From Callorhinus ursinus (taxonomy: Eukaryota; Chordata; Mammalia; Carnivora; Otariidae): a DNA stretch of 64,000 nucleotides. Below the pieces are notes generated by a model. The model saw only the letters and a program-made list of their open reading frames with translations. It made no database searches and was not told the DNA's origin. Shown one piece after another: positions 25,436 to 38,603 of the stretch. The position numbers were made by a program, and so were the translations under genes. The stretch spans positions 129,400,486-129,464,485 of the forward strand of contig NW_020312785.1 of the NCBI RefSeq assembly GCF_003265705.1. Reading direction: 5' to 3'. Numbering within the stretch: position 1 is the first letter of the stretch; every line of letters begins with the position of its first letter.

Positions 25436-26079
25436 TCTATTTAAAGACTAGCTTTCCTTAAAGGGTTTGACGTATTTTGCATTTCTTATTTATTATGACA
25501 TGCCCTCTGAAAAGTGTCAGTATTATTATCTACTCTTCACTGAAGGAGTCGGGAGCCCTGATAATGAGCTTGGGGTAAGTTAAAGATGGCTGCACACTCT
25601 TTGTCATTCCTCCCATCTAGAGGAATGGCAACCCCCGCCATCTTAGGATGCTTTAAGCCACTAAATTTTGGGGTGGTGTGCTATGTAGCAATAAATAGCT
25701 GAAAATTAAGTTGTAGTTAAGCCATAAACAAATTTTAGCTTTCACTCATGATTTCCTCAACCAGAACTTAACACAGAGTGGTGTCGTCACTCATACCCAT
25801 ATCTTGTGTACATAAAACCAGAAGGGGGCGGGGTTGGCCGACTATGTCAGGCTGGGTAGTGTCCATTGAAGGTGGACCATTTCATAGAGTCTTTAAAATG
25901 GCTCCTTTGGATCCTTCCTACTACACTGGGAGACTGCAGCAAGCATCAGATACCAGACACTCCCCTTCAGTTCCCAGTTCATTGGCAAACCCCCAATTGC
26001 TTGCTGAAAGCGAGTGAACTATGATTCTGAAGCTAAAGGGGAGGTGGGGGACGAGGAACTCTTCAAGTGATTTGAATTA

Positions 26080-26409
<330 letters not shown>

Positions 26410-26859
26410 TCACATCAGCAAGAACAATTGCACAGCTATCAGTGAGGAATAACATGCAGTATCTTAATAGCAACAGGGACCACATCCTGCAATCAACATG
26501 GTGCTACACTCTTTGAGCCTATGGCTTTTCCCTTCCGACTTGGCTGCAGACTTTCAACAGCCATTTTTCATACTCCAAGTTGGTCACCAATTTTAATGTC
26601 AGTACTTTGCCTTTCTTTTATGATGGGTATAAATCTCCAACTGGGGTTGCAATCCTGTGTGAGATTGCGCTAATAATCCCTTACTCTGGGAGTTTGTATC
26701 ATAACACCAACTAATCACTGCTTGAGAACACGGTTTATGTTAAGCTTACCTACATTTCTCCTAGTTCTACTAGTCAACAGTTGGCAATTCTGCTTCTCTT
26801 TGTTTTTTGAAGCAAGTTTGCTCCTTGGGTCTCTCAAAAGGCACAGAAGGAGAAGGTTG

Positions 26860-26990
26860 CTTAGAGAGGCATGTTGTCCCCGAGGCCCAGGGATGTAAAA
26901 GCTTTGCCTAAGGTCACCCAGTGAGTTAGAGGCAGAGGTGAGACTAGAATTCAGACCTCCTGGCTCTTAGGGTTATGTTCTCAGTACCTC
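26860..26990 (-). mobile_element. MIR SINE fragment
   Basis: 'CTAAGGTCACCCAGTGAGTT' followed by 'AGACTAGAATTCAGACCTCC' matches reverse MIR. Confidence 0.65.
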
Positions 26991-27239
26991 AGGCACCGGA
27001 ATTACTCCACACACTGGATTTCTCTGCCGGTACTGTAATCTTGTTTTAAGTATATTTGGTTGCCTTGTTAATTAGGATTTGTGATAATGTGATAACATTT
27101 ATAATAAACTTTAAAAAAAAGCAACTTTGTTAGCAAAATAACAAAAAAAATCAGAGTTTTACTTTCTGGTGGGAGAGAATGTTTAATTAAAAGCCATTAT
27201 CAAAATAGTTGGAAAGGTCATTAGTTAATGGATATTTTT

Positions 27240-27425
27240 TAGCATTGGGCATCATGCTAAGATTTATGTAATCTTCACAGCAATACAGTGAAGTAAATAT
27301 TCTAATTCCAATTTCATTTACAGAAGTGGAAATCCAGGCACTGAGAGGTTGAGTAACATGCTAAGGGGTCACATGAGGGTTTTGTGAGTAAGGCTAGGAT
27401 TTGAAGCTAGATCTTTCAGAATCCA
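27240..27425 (-). mobile_element. MIR SINE
   Basis: 'GTAATCTTCACAGCAATACA', then 'GAGAGGTTGAGTAACATGCT' and 'GGATTTGAAGCTAG': reverse MIR. Confidence 0.7.
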
Positions 27426-27989
27426 ATGCAAAGAGAAGAGAACACACTCTTTTTAAGTACTTAGGATATGACTAAGTTTCCATAAACAATGAATATATAA
27501 ATTACACATAATTGTTATCTTGTTATGAAATCAGGTACAAATTCTTTTGGGGCAGTTCTCTTGGCAACACTCGACTAGTTCAATTTTGGTTGTTATGTAA
27601 AACTGAAGGTAATATTACTGAATTACATTTAAAATGCTGGGTATTACATATTTTTCGCTAACTCAACCTAGCCACCTTACCATTTAATTTCAAATTACTT
27701 AGCTTTTTCTACAGAATAGAAGTCATTTCATATTTGGTTCTGGAATATATACATAGGAATTTTCTCCTTCCACTCATTAAAGAAAAAAATCCCTGTGATT
27801 TGCTTTTATTTAGGTTCTAATTTGTATTCCTTGACTATACCCTGGGATTTCTGGCCCAAGACCATCATAGGAAATGGGAAACCCTGAGCTTGGATAGGTC
27901 TTCCACCAGTAAGATGGAGAATTGACCCAAGTAGGTGGAGGCTGGCTTTAACACCTACAGGAACAGGGAAATATTTGGCCTCATCAGGG

Positions 27990-28112
27990 TACCTGAGGGC
28001 TTGTTAAACACATTGCTGGTCCCACCCTCTGAGTTTCTGCATTCTCCAGGTTCCCAGGGGATGCTCCTGCCTTTGTTTCAGGGACCCCACTCTTGAGAAC
28101 CATTGGCATAGA
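27990..28112 (-). mobile_element. MER5A fragment
   Basis: 'GAGGGCTTGTTAAACACATT' to 'CTCTTGAGAACCATTGG' follows reverse MER5A. Confidence 0.7.
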
Positions 28113-29329
28113 ATAGCAAAGAGAAATTACTGATCAGATCAAACCATTTATTTATTTATTTTTTAATCTGTCACAAAGAATGCAAACTTGGGCAGGCTCT
28201 GGCTTGTAGCCAAGTCTGATTGTAGTTGAAGTAGAGGATTTCTTTTTAAAACTTATTGTTGATTGGTTCAGATAGAAATAAAAGCTGAATAACTATTTGT
28301 CAAGGATCACCAGCAACTAGGCCAAATGAGATTTATTTCAACATGTGGGTAAATGATCTTGGTCACCTGCCACAATACTTTCACTGTGAGACCATTGCAA
28401 GAAGGGCCTGACGGGCAGAGGTGCAGGGACACTCCCACAGACTCTTCTGTCTCCTCAGGAGAATATTGTTCAGGTTGATTGGCAAAGAGTGCCCTGCACT
28501 CCCGAAGTGGTTCTTGATGTGTGTTTTTTGGCAGTTCTGTCAGTGATTTTAGATCCTTCAAAGCCCAGGGTGTCCACCAACCTTGCTGGGGGGTTGGCAT
28601 GGGTCTTAGCAGAAAATTACTGTGAGCACAATTTGAACAGCACGTGCTCCCAAATGCCTCTGGCAGGTAAGCTCTGGCTCTCGAGACCACCTGGGATCTC
28701 CAGCCCACTCCAGAGGCAGCTCAGGTGCCTACACAGTTCGTTTCCCTCCTTGGGGTTCTAATGAGAGTGAAAAAGACTAAAGGTCCTCAGGGGGCCACAA
28801 ACACTGGAAACATACGTATCTCTGCTGTAAAAGTAGCCTTTTTGTAATTTGGAGACTACACAAATCAGGGTTGAAAGAGATAGAATCACGACTTTGAAGC
28901 AGCATTAAACTTCTGAGGGAAACGCGAAGACAGAAGCTGGCCATAGCCCATGCTCGAAAAGTTCCATGTTGACCCTTCATCCTTGCCATGGCTCTAAGTG
29001 CGTGGTGTGTTCATTACTGGTGGTGGAGATAGTTTCTTTTCTTTCTTCTTTAACCGAAATATCTCTCTGTGGTTGGTTTACATGAGCTTTATGTTTTCTA
29101 AGAAACAATTTTGATGGGTATTCAAAGGGGGAAGACATGACTGATAGGCTAGCTCGAGTTGTAGGGGTAGTGTCCTCAATAGAGTTTCTCTTCAGACACC
29201 AGGGATGGGGACAAGGGACACAGCTCAGAGACAGAGAGAGAGGACCAAGAAAGGTCCAGGAAAACAAACTCAACCCAGTGAACGACAGAGAAAGATGACA
29301 CCCAGAGTCAGAGGAAACCAGCACCCTTG

Positions 29330-29800
29330 GCACAGCTGTGAGAGTGTGCACCCTTCTTGAGAGCAATTTGGCAACACATCTCAGAAGCCTTAAAAGGTAT
29401 ATATACCTTGGTCCTTAAATTCTACTTTTATGATTTGCCCTTAAGAAATAGTGTTGTGAGCAGGGCATAGGCACCAGGATGCTCACTGTACAGTTTATAT
29501 TAGTGAAAAATGGGAAATGAACTGAAGGTCTAGTCAAAGCAGTTAACCTAAATTACGTAGATTTATTCTTTAGAATAGTATGTGGTCACTAAAACTTATT
29601 TGTGAAAGAACCTTTAAATGATGTGTGTTCCACTGTTGAGGGTAAAAAGTCTGGTACAACAGAGTGCTGGTAATGTTTCTTTACCTCAGTGTTTATTACA
29701 TGGGTGTGTTGAGTATGTGAAAATTCATTGAGCTGCACCTTTATGATACGTGCCTTTTACTCTTTAACAAAAAGTTTAAAAAGTAGTTTCATAAGCAGTA
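29330..29800 (+). mobile_element. Old LINE-1 3' fragment
   Basis: 'TTGAGAGCAATTTGGCAACA', then 'TATTAGTGAAAAATGGGAAA' and 'AATAGTATGTGGTCACTAAA' follow the 3' end of ancient L1 families. Highly diverged. Confidence 0.65.
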
Positions 29801-29982
29801 TGTACATTATGGTATAAATTATATTAATATGTTTCACATTTCATATAAGTGTGTGTATGTGTATATATACATATATGTATACACACACATAATTGAAAAA
29901 GACTAAAGTGGGCTCCCAAATGTCAGTAACTTATCTTTAGGTCGTGTTACTGTGAATCAATATCTTGAATATGTTATTTTTA

Positions 29983-30167
29983 AAAATTTTTTTAAAGATT
30001 TTGTTCATTTGAGAGAGAGAGTGTGAGTGAGCATGAGCTGGGGGAGGGGCAGAGGGGAGAGGGAGAAGCAGGCTCCTCGCTGAGCAGGGAGCCCGATGTG
30101 GGGCTCTGATCCCAGAACCCTGGGATCATGACCTGAGCGGAAGGCAGACCCAACCGACTGAGCCACC
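29983..30167 (-). mobile_element. CAN-type SINE with target-site duplication
   Basis: Reverse copy, head slightly truncated. Imperfect direct repeat CTTGAATATGTTATTTTTA (29964-29982) / CTTGAATATATATTATTTTT (from 30168). Confidence 0.9.
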
Positions 30168-30879
30168 CTTGAATATATATTATTTTTAATAACCTTCCAG
30201 ACTTTAATAAATGATAGTTAAAAAAGATGGTTAAAAAAATGGGAAGCTCCACACCAAATACAGATATGTCAAAATTCCTTCTCCAGGACTCACCAGCTCT
30301 TCTGGGGGTGGGGTATGAGTGGCTCATGCGAGTGGGGTACTGCAGGGCTGCTGCCAGCCAGCACATCACTTACCCTGGCCCCCACCACAGTGGAGCGGGG
30401 GCAAGAGTGAGGCACACACTCTCAGCTAGGTCCGGGCGTCAGACACCTGCATCCTGAAGCCCACTGCTCTGTCCTTCTGGATAGGGCTTTTGTGGAGGCT
30501 CAAACCAGGCAATGAGAAGTGCTGGTAATGTTTCTGGGGTCAGTGTCTGGGGTCTCTCAGAATCCACCTGGGCTCCCGTTATCGCAAACCCAAAGACACA
30601 AATGAGCTGGAAGGCCAAGGCCCGATGGAATCATTCCAGGCTTTCTAGGTGAGGCTAGATTCGCTTCTCACTCGGGTAGCTGACGTAAGAGGCTCACAGC
30701 AGTATGTGGACCTGTGTACTTGATATCTTTCCGAGTTCCCTTGGAGGTGGGAAGAGCAATAGAGTGGCACCTGATGGCTTTTCATTTCAAAGGGCAAAAT
30801 TCTCCACTTGATTCAAAAAAGGAAGGTTAGAGGCAGGATGGTAATGTAATGGATAAAACAGAAGCCTTAACAGCTGGAA

Positions 30880-31060
30880 TTTATGGATAAACTTAGGCCC
30901 CAGGCACTATCCAAGCACTTGACATATATTGTCCCATTTAAACCTACAATAGCTCTAAGAGGCAAATACTATTATGATTTCCATTTTAAAGATGAAATAA
31001 CCAAGATTTGAAGACACCAAATAACTTATGTAGGATTCCTGCCCATCCGGCTGACTGCAG
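30880..31060 (-). mobile_element. MIR SINE
   Basis: 'CACTATCCAAGCACTTGACA', 'ATTGTCCCATTTAAACCTAC', 'GATGAAATAACCAAGATTTG': reverse MIR. Confidence 0.7.
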
Positions 31061-31309
31061 AGCCCATGCTTCCAGGTACCACATAGTAGGACTGCTAAAG
31101 TTAGGGAAGAGGGATGAGGTGTCCCAAAGGGAAAGCCTATGAGCTCAGGTGGGTGAGCTCTTCAGGTACCATGAAGACGGGGCAAGAAAGTGTGACCTTG
31201 TAGGAAAAGAGAGGAGAGCTACAGAGTTAAGATCCTTGCTCTGTGAGGGGTATCCTTATTTTTGAGGAGGAAACAACCACACAACTGTTTTGCTAGGATA
31301 TGTAATGGA

Positions 31310-31500
31310 AAGCATATTGACTTAGACTGAAGCCATGGCCCCGTGTTCGGATAAAAAACAATCTCTTCGATCTTAGTTTTCCCCATCTATAAAATGGGCT
31401 TAATTAAAGCTATCCTGCAAATCTATTATAAGGATTGGATTTAATGTGGGCGGCGTTGAGCATGGTAACCGGGACACCATAAGTGCCGAATGAACAGAAG
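31310..31500 (+). mobile_element. MIR SINE
   Basis: 'TTTTCCCCATCTATAAAATG' then 'TATTATAAGGATTGGATTTA' match forward MIR. Confidence 0.65.
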
Positions 31501-31725
31501 TTACTGCTGTCATATTTCCCTATGCCTGGAGCCGGTGGACAGACAGACAGGATCTTCAGCCTCACGTGGACGAGCTAATGAATGACTGAATAGAGAAGGC
31601 AGGGGAATAAGAGTGAAACAGTGCGTTTTCATTCTGTATCAACATTGCTTTCATATGACGAAATCCCTACTAATTAATATTAAATTATAAATCGTACTCC
31701 ACATTCCTGGAAATTGTTGGAACTA

Positions 31726-31911
<186 letters not shown>

Positions 31912-32467
31912 CTAAGGAGGAGAAACAAGAAAGATTTAAATGTAGAACCTAAAGGGATCTTTATTTATCATCGTTCTCATGCGGCAGAAAATCTCTTCTG
32001 AATTGACACGCTATACAATTTCCAGTTTTCACTTGGCTCATTAACAAACTATGCAGTTCTCACATAGTTTAGTTTTCTGAGCAAAGATACGTGTCTTGGC
32101 CATTGCTTTAATAGCCCCTGGTGATAGTGTTCCACAGAATTGTTGCTGCAGAATTAAAGAAAGGGAAAGCAAGTGAGAGAAAGAGGGAGGCAGAGAGAAA
32201 CAACAGGAATTGGTGTCCTGCTTCCGAATGCACAAAGGATGCCAGGTGACATACGTGCTAGGGGCTCTGGGGTGGCATTTTCAGGGCCCTGCACATTCTG
32301 GCCTGTGTGGCCCATGATGGAGGAGTGCGGTGGGGACGCTCCGGTGCGGAGGGAGCAGAGGCAAGCTGAAGACAAAGCACCAGCTGACAACCCCCTAACC
32401 ACCCCCCACCTCCCAGACTCCTGGGTGGGATATGTGTGACATTCCTCCAGAAAACTCCCGACTGTCT

Positions 32468-32552
32468 TTTTTTTTTTTTTTTTAAGTTTTTATTTATTTT
32501 ATTATGTTCAATTAGCCGACATATAATACATCATTAGTGTTTGATGTAGTGT
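32468..32552 (-). mobile_element. Very short LINE-1 3' end with target-site duplication
   Basis: An 85-bp reverse L1 tail: T-run, 'TTTTATTATGTTCAATTAGC', 'ATACATCATTAGTGTTTGAT'. It is the same 3' end as the L1 at 59300-60163. The 10-bp direct repeat CCGACTGTCT is at 32458-32467 and 32553-32562. Confidence 0.9.
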
Positions 32553-32562
32553 CCGACTGTCT

Positions 32563-32860
32563 GATCGTTAATGCTTTGCTAGAGGGAGAAACAACCTTAG
32601 CTTGACAAGAGCAAGGCCTCCAGTATTCTGAGAGTCTTCTTCAGCATATAGAAGTCCTTTTGGACATCTCCCTTTTTCCTTACCTCGCCCAGCTCCCAAG
32701 TATACAATCAGCCATTCCTCAACGACCGCAGTGCAGCAGCTCTTTCTGCCCTTGGGTCCTATCCCCGTGCTTTAATAAAATCACCTTTTTGCACCAAAGA
32801 CTTCAGCTCTGGACCTCACCAACATTCCCAAACTACATCATTGGCAAGTAGCACCCTGTG
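32563..32860 (+). mobile_element. ERV1-type LTR fragment
   Basis: The block 'CCCCGTGCTTTAATAAAATC' then 'ACCTTTTTGCACCAAAGAC' matches the R/U5 region of carnivore class I endogenous retroviral LTRs, with AATAAA at 32774-32779. No viral gene is present. The left boundary is uncertain. Confidence 0.55.
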
Positions 32861-33084
32861 GATTCGTTCTTGCTTTTGACCCAGCTGCTGGGGCTCAAAG
32901 TTCCTGTCTGCCCTATAGATTCTAGTTGGAGGAGGTCTCGGAGGGCTGAAGGGGAAGACCTCTAGGTCACCTGTAGGAACTGAGTTGTGTCAACTTGGCA
33001 GGCTTTCGGGCAGACAGTATTACTAGTATTCAGTGTCCCCGGGGGCACTTCTCTGCCCTTGACTTGTCCAAGAACAAAAGCCTT

Positions 33085-33235
33085 GCTACTCAAAGGGTGG
33101 TGTAGCAGCTTGGGTGTCATCTGGGGACTTGCTAGAAAGGCAGAATCGCAGCCCTTCCCCAGACCTAATGGTGCAGAACCAGCATTTTAGCAAGTCCCCC
33201 AGGTGCTTGTGCTCACGTTAGCCTCCCCGATGTCC
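33085..33235 (+). mobile_element. MER5A fragment
   Basis: 'TCATCTGGGGACTTGCTAGA' through 'AGCATTTTAGCAAGTCCCCC' follows MER5A, diverged. Confidence 0.6.
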
Positions 33236-33396
33236 ATTGGTACTCTTCAGCTCCTTAGCCGAGGGCTCCAAGACCATCATGGTCTCTCAAGTATCGCCTA
33301 TCGTCACCTGTGTTACCTGCCAGGAACAGTCCTCTCTGTTGCCCTTTCTTGTTGTTGTGATAATTATAACCACTATTTATCTGTGGCCTGCAGGTG

Positions 33397-33540
33397 AGCC
33401 AGCCCCTTTGAGGAAGCGCATTATCTCAAGTAGTTCTCACACAATCCTGATTGGCAGATGAGCAAACAAAGGGCTCAAGAAGGTTAAGAACAATCCCCTG
33501 AGGCCAGGACTCGGATATTGGTCACCCAGCCTCTACACAG
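33397..33540 (-). mobile_element. MIR-like fragment
   Basis: 'GAAGCGCATTATCTCAAGTA' and 'CAAGAAGGTTAAGAACAATC' weakly follow reverse MIR. Confidence 0.45.
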
Positions 33541-33603
33541 CAATCTGCCAGGAACCCCACATCTACCCCCTACTTCGAGGCTTTTACAACCTATACACTT
33601 TTT

Positions 33604-33737
33604 TTAAAAAAAAGATTTGAGAGAGTGAGCACTCACGTGCAGCCCCGACATGGGGCTCAATCCCACGACCCTGGGATCGTGACCTGAGCCAAAATGAAGA
33701 GTCAGATGTTTAACTGACTGAGCTACCCAGGTGCTCC
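33604..33737 (-). mobile_element. CAN-type SINE, internally shortened, with target-site duplication
   Basis: It lacks much of the CT-rich body. Near-perfect direct repeat ACAACCTATACACTTTT / ACAACCTGTACACTTTT at 33586 and 33738. Confidence 0.92.
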
Positions 33738-34044
33738 ACAACCTGTACACTTTTGACACCAGGGGGCAAAATTCGACTCCTCCTATTATTTCCCTTACCG
33801 GTCTCTCCCACTGCCTTGCTGGAAGTTGTGAAGGTGATCAAAGGGATCAGAGACTCAGGCCTGTCCCATGGCCTAGAGCACAGTGAACCGACCAGAGCTG
33901 CGCACCCAGGGTTGGGAGATGCAGGACGGTAGGCAGAGATGGGCGGGAGGATCTGGCACCCAGAACTAGTCAAGCAAAGCTGAATCCCTCACTTGCAGAG
34001 TCATGAGGGCACTGCTTTTGACAAGACTGTGGCCTCCCTACAGC

Positions 34045-34202
34045 CATGGTCCCCAAACTTGCTTGTGTCAGAATTGCCTGATGGGTGCCCATGTCCAGAG
34101 TTTCTGATGCTGTAGGTCAGGCATAGAGCCTGGGAATCTGCACTTCCCAGGGCATGCTGATGCTGCTGGTCTGGGATTACACTTTGAGAACCACTGGCCT
34201 GG
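34045..34202 (-). mobile_element. MER5A DNA transposon
   Basis: 'GGTCCCCAAACTTGCTTGTG' through 'ACACTTTGAGAACCACTGG' follows reverse MER5A nearly full length. Confidence 0.8.
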
Positions 34203-34475
34203 AAGTAACCACATCCAGCTCAGAGTAATCCAGTTACCATTTTCTTCCCACACCTCCCCAGTTATTGCTCACGTCTAATTTTTAGCACAAAGAAAAGCAA
34301 AGGATGATTCTTTTACTGACTTATTACTACGGCACTGGGGTCAATAGGAGCAGCCCAGGCCCTCTCCAAGGGTGTGGTAGGAGCTGTGGTTACAGCCTAG
34401 GGGAGGATTTTTAATATATATTACATAACAAACTGGCAGCATTGACCTTTTTTGGGTTATCCAGTAGGTTCTTCT

Positions 34476-34518
34476 GTTTTTTTATTTTATTTTATTATTT
34501 TATTTTATTTTATTTTGT
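34476..34518. repeat. (TTTTA)n simple repeat
   Basis: Imperfect TTTTA pentamers. Confidence 0.85.
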
Positions 34519-34940
34519 TGTATTGTTTGCTTTGTGGGCAGCAAGTGAATGGAAAGGAACCTAGTCTGTCACGTTATCATAGTCAGTGATGATGTTTTGG
34601 GGCAACTGTTGGCATGGGAAGCCCATGGGAGGCTCCTGCTCTGCTGGCTTTCTGGATGCAGACAGAATTGACGGAATAATCACACATACAATTTCCTTCT
34701 CTCTTTTCTCTCTCACTGCCTGTCTTTCTCACACAGCCTGAGTGGAGGGAAAGGGCACATCAGGTCCTCCTTTGGGCGGTGCTGCTCCTGGCATTCTTCA
34801 CCTCCTTGCTGGTCTTTATAATTCCTCCCACCCCAGAAATGAGGTTCATCTCACCTGCCTTGCTTATTTTACAACTCTGTTATGAAAATCGACTGATAAA
34901 AGGAACATGGTCATACAATAAAAAAGAAAAGAAGTTTTAT

Positions 34941-34964
34941 ACACACACACACACACACACACAG
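34941..34964. repeat. (AC)n microsatellite
   Basis: About 12 AC units. Confidence 0.9.
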
Positions 34965-35659
34965 GGTGAGCTTTTTTAGAAATAAAAAAATAACAATATT
35001 TTAATGTTTTTATAGTTTGGCCAAATGTCTTGTCATTGAATACTGATAGATCTAACCTGATTGTTTTGAATGGTAATCAGTGTCCTTTGAAATGTCGCTA
35101 AGTTAATACGATTTTAAAAATTTCCATTTAATCTGTGGGCTTGTGGAGCATTTGAATTGCACATCTAAGGGTTTGAAAAAAGGAGGGGAATTATACAAGG
35201 AAATATGGTAATTTTAATTAAAATTAAACTTCCAAATGTAACCACCTCACAAGCTTTTCTGTTGAAAAATAAGTATCAGGGTAGAAAAAAAAATGTACTT
35301 TTAAGTCTTTGGGTATTTAATGGAAAATACAACTGCTAGAAGTAAAATCATATACAAAGTAAAAGCTTTTTATTATATATCAAGCTTTATTCCCATAATG
35401 GATCTTGGATACCAGAAAAAAACAGATAGATAGATAGAGTCTATGAATTGACCTGACTTAACACATGAGGTATGAGAAATTAAGGTTGAGCACTGCAACC
35501 TTGTCTGTGACTTCCCTAAGGATTTTTCACATCATTTGCTGCAATATTTGGAAGATGATAGAAATAAAGAAGAATACAAATAGTTGGCATCAAATGAATC
35601 TATTAGATACGTAAGTAAAGCTAGTAGCCTTGTAATACATGACATGAGATACATTTGCT

Positions 35660-35689
35660 CACACACACACACACGCACACACACACACG
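35660..35689. repeat. (CA)n microsatellite
   Basis: CA units with one CG interruption. Confidence 0.9.
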
Positions 35690-35879
35690 TGAGCATGCGC
35701 TGAGATCAAGCTCAGGTACTGAGGATAAGTCACCAGGGTAGACTGTGGGCAAAGCCTGGTTTTTGCTTCCGTGGCTCAAACTGCCTTTGCTTTCTCATTG
35801 GGGTGCTTCCACTTCTCATTCTGACTTTCCTCTCCCTTGGCTGCCCTAGCGGACCTCCTGAGCCAGCTCAGCCTACCTC

Positions 35880-36290
35880 TTCATGTCTCCTCCCCAACTT
35901 GCTTTGCACTTTTGCAGTTTGGAGCTGCCTTTCCTCTGGACTTCTGCTTTCTCTCAAGTCTCCGCTTCCATCTTATCTTTGCCAATTCCAAATCCTACCC
36001 CAATCACATTCTATTTTCTCCTTGAAGTCTTCCCAGATGACCCATGTGAAATGCTGCCTATCTCACCGGAACACAGACGGTGGCCCATGTACATCACTCA
36101 CATGGCATTCAGGCATTTATTACTATCACTTTTTATTGCTGTTATGTAGGTACATAGTAAGATACGAACTTCTCGGGTGGGGGGCATAAGCTTTAAGTTT
36201 TGTTGTCTACTGTGTGGAAAACATTGGGCTAAAAGGTGGAGGACAGAATGCTTGTTGGTTGGTTGAGTGAATAAATGTATGTTTATACAT
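35880..36290 (+). mobile_element. L2 LINE 3' end
   Basis: 'TTGAAGTCTTCCCAGATGAC', 'GGCATTTATTACTATCACTT' and terminal 'GAGTGAATAAATG' follow the L2 3' consensus. Confidence 0.75.
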
Positions 36291-36720
36291 GTTCAACCAA
36301 TATTTATTGAGCAGCTACTACAGGGCCAGGCCTGGTTCTAGATGCTGAGGTTACATCAATGAACAATGTACCCTCAAGGAACTTTCACTGTATTGAGGGA
36401 AGACAGACAAAAAAATAAAAAGAATACTCTCACAGAAGAATTTCTATTTGTGATTAGACTGAGGTGACATGATAGTATGTGGGGGCCAGAAAGAGGGTGC
36501 GCAGCCTAAGATTCTTTGAGAAGTGATGTGTGAGCTTTAACTGGAAGAATGTCAAGAAGGCAGCCCTCCACAGAACCAGAGGAAGAGCATTTAAGGCAAA
36601 GGGAAAAGCCAGTGCCAAGTCCTGAGAAAGGAGTTGTTGGGTTGCTATGCGGAGTAGGGATGTGGGGAGCCAGAGGAAGAAATGGGCCGGCAGCACTAGC
36701 TGTTTGGGCCGGACATGAAG
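36291..36720 (+). mobile_element. Ancient LINE-like repeat
   Basis: 'CCAATATTTATTGAGCAGCT', 'GGGCCAGGCCTGGTTCTAGA', then 'GAGCATTTAAGGCAAAGGGA': same family as 3754-4340. Confidence 0.5.
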
Positions 36721-37329
36721 TGGTCTGGACCACGGGGCGGCAGTAGAAATGGAGAGAAGTGGAAGAACTCAAACCTTTCTTGGGAGCCGGACCCAGGGCT
36801 TTCTGACTGACTGGATGTGGGGTGCAGGACAAGAATCCAGGATGTCTCCTTGGAGGCAGTGTAGGGGGTAGGGGGGCACAACGGGAGAGATTCAGGGGTG
36901 TGTGCAGGGGTGGGCTTCTACTAGCTCAGTTGTGTCCCTAGCTGCTGATACACAAATGGAGACTAGGTGCTTTTCTGCTTTGACTCTTCAGTATTATTCA
37001 AGGTGAGTAGCAGATGCTGCCCGTTGGCCTCTTTGCAGTGGGTGGCTCAGAGCTGAGGGCTTCTTGGCTTGAACCTGCAGCTCTCTGGCACATGCAGAGT
37101 GGGACAGGGCCAGACAGAACTCTGCCCTTCCTATGTGAGGTCACAGGGTATCTTCTTGCACCTTTGTAAGGGGGGGGGGCAGGAAGGCCCAGACCAATGG
37201 TGGTTAAAGGTCCCTGGGCTTTGGCATATTACTACAGGCTCTCCCTTTTCCTGGGATGAACAGGGATGGACGTGAGGATGGGGGTTGTAGGGATAATGCA
37301 CATAGGAACCCCTTGCGTGGTTGTTAATG

Positions 37330-37560
37330 ATGTGCTGAGCACTTATATCTACAACTTTTATACCTTGTTGTGTAAAGTCATATGAGCCTTAGAGAGGCGA
37401 AGGAACTTGCCCAAAGTCACGTAATTAAAAAGCAACACCACCACCAAATATATATATATATATATATATATACATATGTAAAAAAAATAAAAAGCAACAG
37501 AGACAAGCATTGAACTCAGGCTGTCTGACTGAATCTCCATGCACATGACTATACGACCCT
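37330..37560 (-). mobile_element. MIR SINE interrupted by a (TA)n insertion
   Basis: 'TTGCCCAAAGTCACGTAATT' and 'GCATTGAACTCAGGCTGTCT' are reverse MIR blocks, split by a TA repeat flanked by the short direct repeat AAAAGCAAC. Confidence 0.65.
37448..37478. repeat. (TA)n microsatellite
   Basis: About 12 TA units inside a MIR. Confidence 0.9.
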
Positions 37561-38398
37561 GCCTTCTTCTGATGCAGTTATGATTTTGGGCGATAGAAGT
37601 CTTCCTGTCTTGATTGCTTTTGCCTTATGACCAGATCACCCATCCTGCCTGGCCCTTCTGCTTATGCCCCTTTTCTGAGGCTTTCCCAACAGAGCATAGG
37701 TGAAATCAGACAGCAGCTCTGCCGGGGAAAAGTAGGGCACGCCAGCCCTGGTTCTGATGGTCACATTTTATACTTGCATGGAAAATCCATCCAAAGCTGT
37801 ACCTTTGCATGTGAACAAAGGGAGAAGAATAAAAACACCATGTCAACAGACAGTATTGTTGCTGCTACAGGGTTTACTCCAAGCCATGTGTCTTCCCGCC
37901 CCTGGGGTGGGTAGAAGTGAATTGCCCGTGGTGGAGACACTGCTTCTCTTGTTTGGCTCAGATGGCCCTTGTTCTCTTCTCTGTGCACTTCTCTGTTTCA
38001 TCATTGCTGTCACCACACCCGAAGGGTGGTTACATTGGGCACTTCTGTACCATCAGGGATTTGTGTGGATTGGAGAAAACTAGAAAATTATTATTTAAAT
38101 GCTTTTGGAAGTAGTTTTAAAGAGTGGCTTTGGAATTACTATGAAAATCTACATGGCTTTTTAAAAAGTTTATTTGCCAATGACTCTCATTTCTACAGAC
38201 ACAAATATAGATTTGAAACCCAGGTCAAACCACCAGTCTCTATTTCTGACTTGAGTCCTGGTGTTAGGGTGAAAAATGATGAAGAATCTTCTTTTGGGGG
38301 AGTAAGTTATTTTCCTGTTCCAGATAGATGAATACTTCCAGTTTTTATGACAACATATAATTTTTAGTCCCTTCTGATATATTACTATACGATTATAT

Positions 38399-38603
38399 TT
38401 TTAAAGATTTTTATTTATTTGAGAGAGAGAGGGAGAGAGAGAGCATGAGCAGAGGGGAGGGGCAGAGAGGAGGGGCAGAGGGAGAGGGAGAAGCAGGCTC
38501 CCCACTGAGCAGGGAGCCCAACATGGGGCTCAATCCCAGGACCCTGGGATCATGACCTGACCGGAAGGCAGATGCTTAACCGACTGAGCCACCCACGTGC
38601 CCC
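38399..38603 (-). mobile_element. CAN-type SINE with target-site duplication
   Basis: Full-length reverse copy with an internal duplication of the GGGGCAGAG box. Direct repeat TATTACTATAC at 38380 and 38604. Confidence 0.93.

Noticed and set aside
32468..32552. T-rich block considered as a terminator or polypyrimidine tract
   Set aside because: It is the poly(A) tail complement of a short L1 bounded by a 10-bp target-site duplication.
38399..38500. Repeated GGGGCAGAG boxes suggesting a tandem array
   Set aside because: A small internal duplication inside a CAN-SINE; no CRISPR-like spacing or other array.
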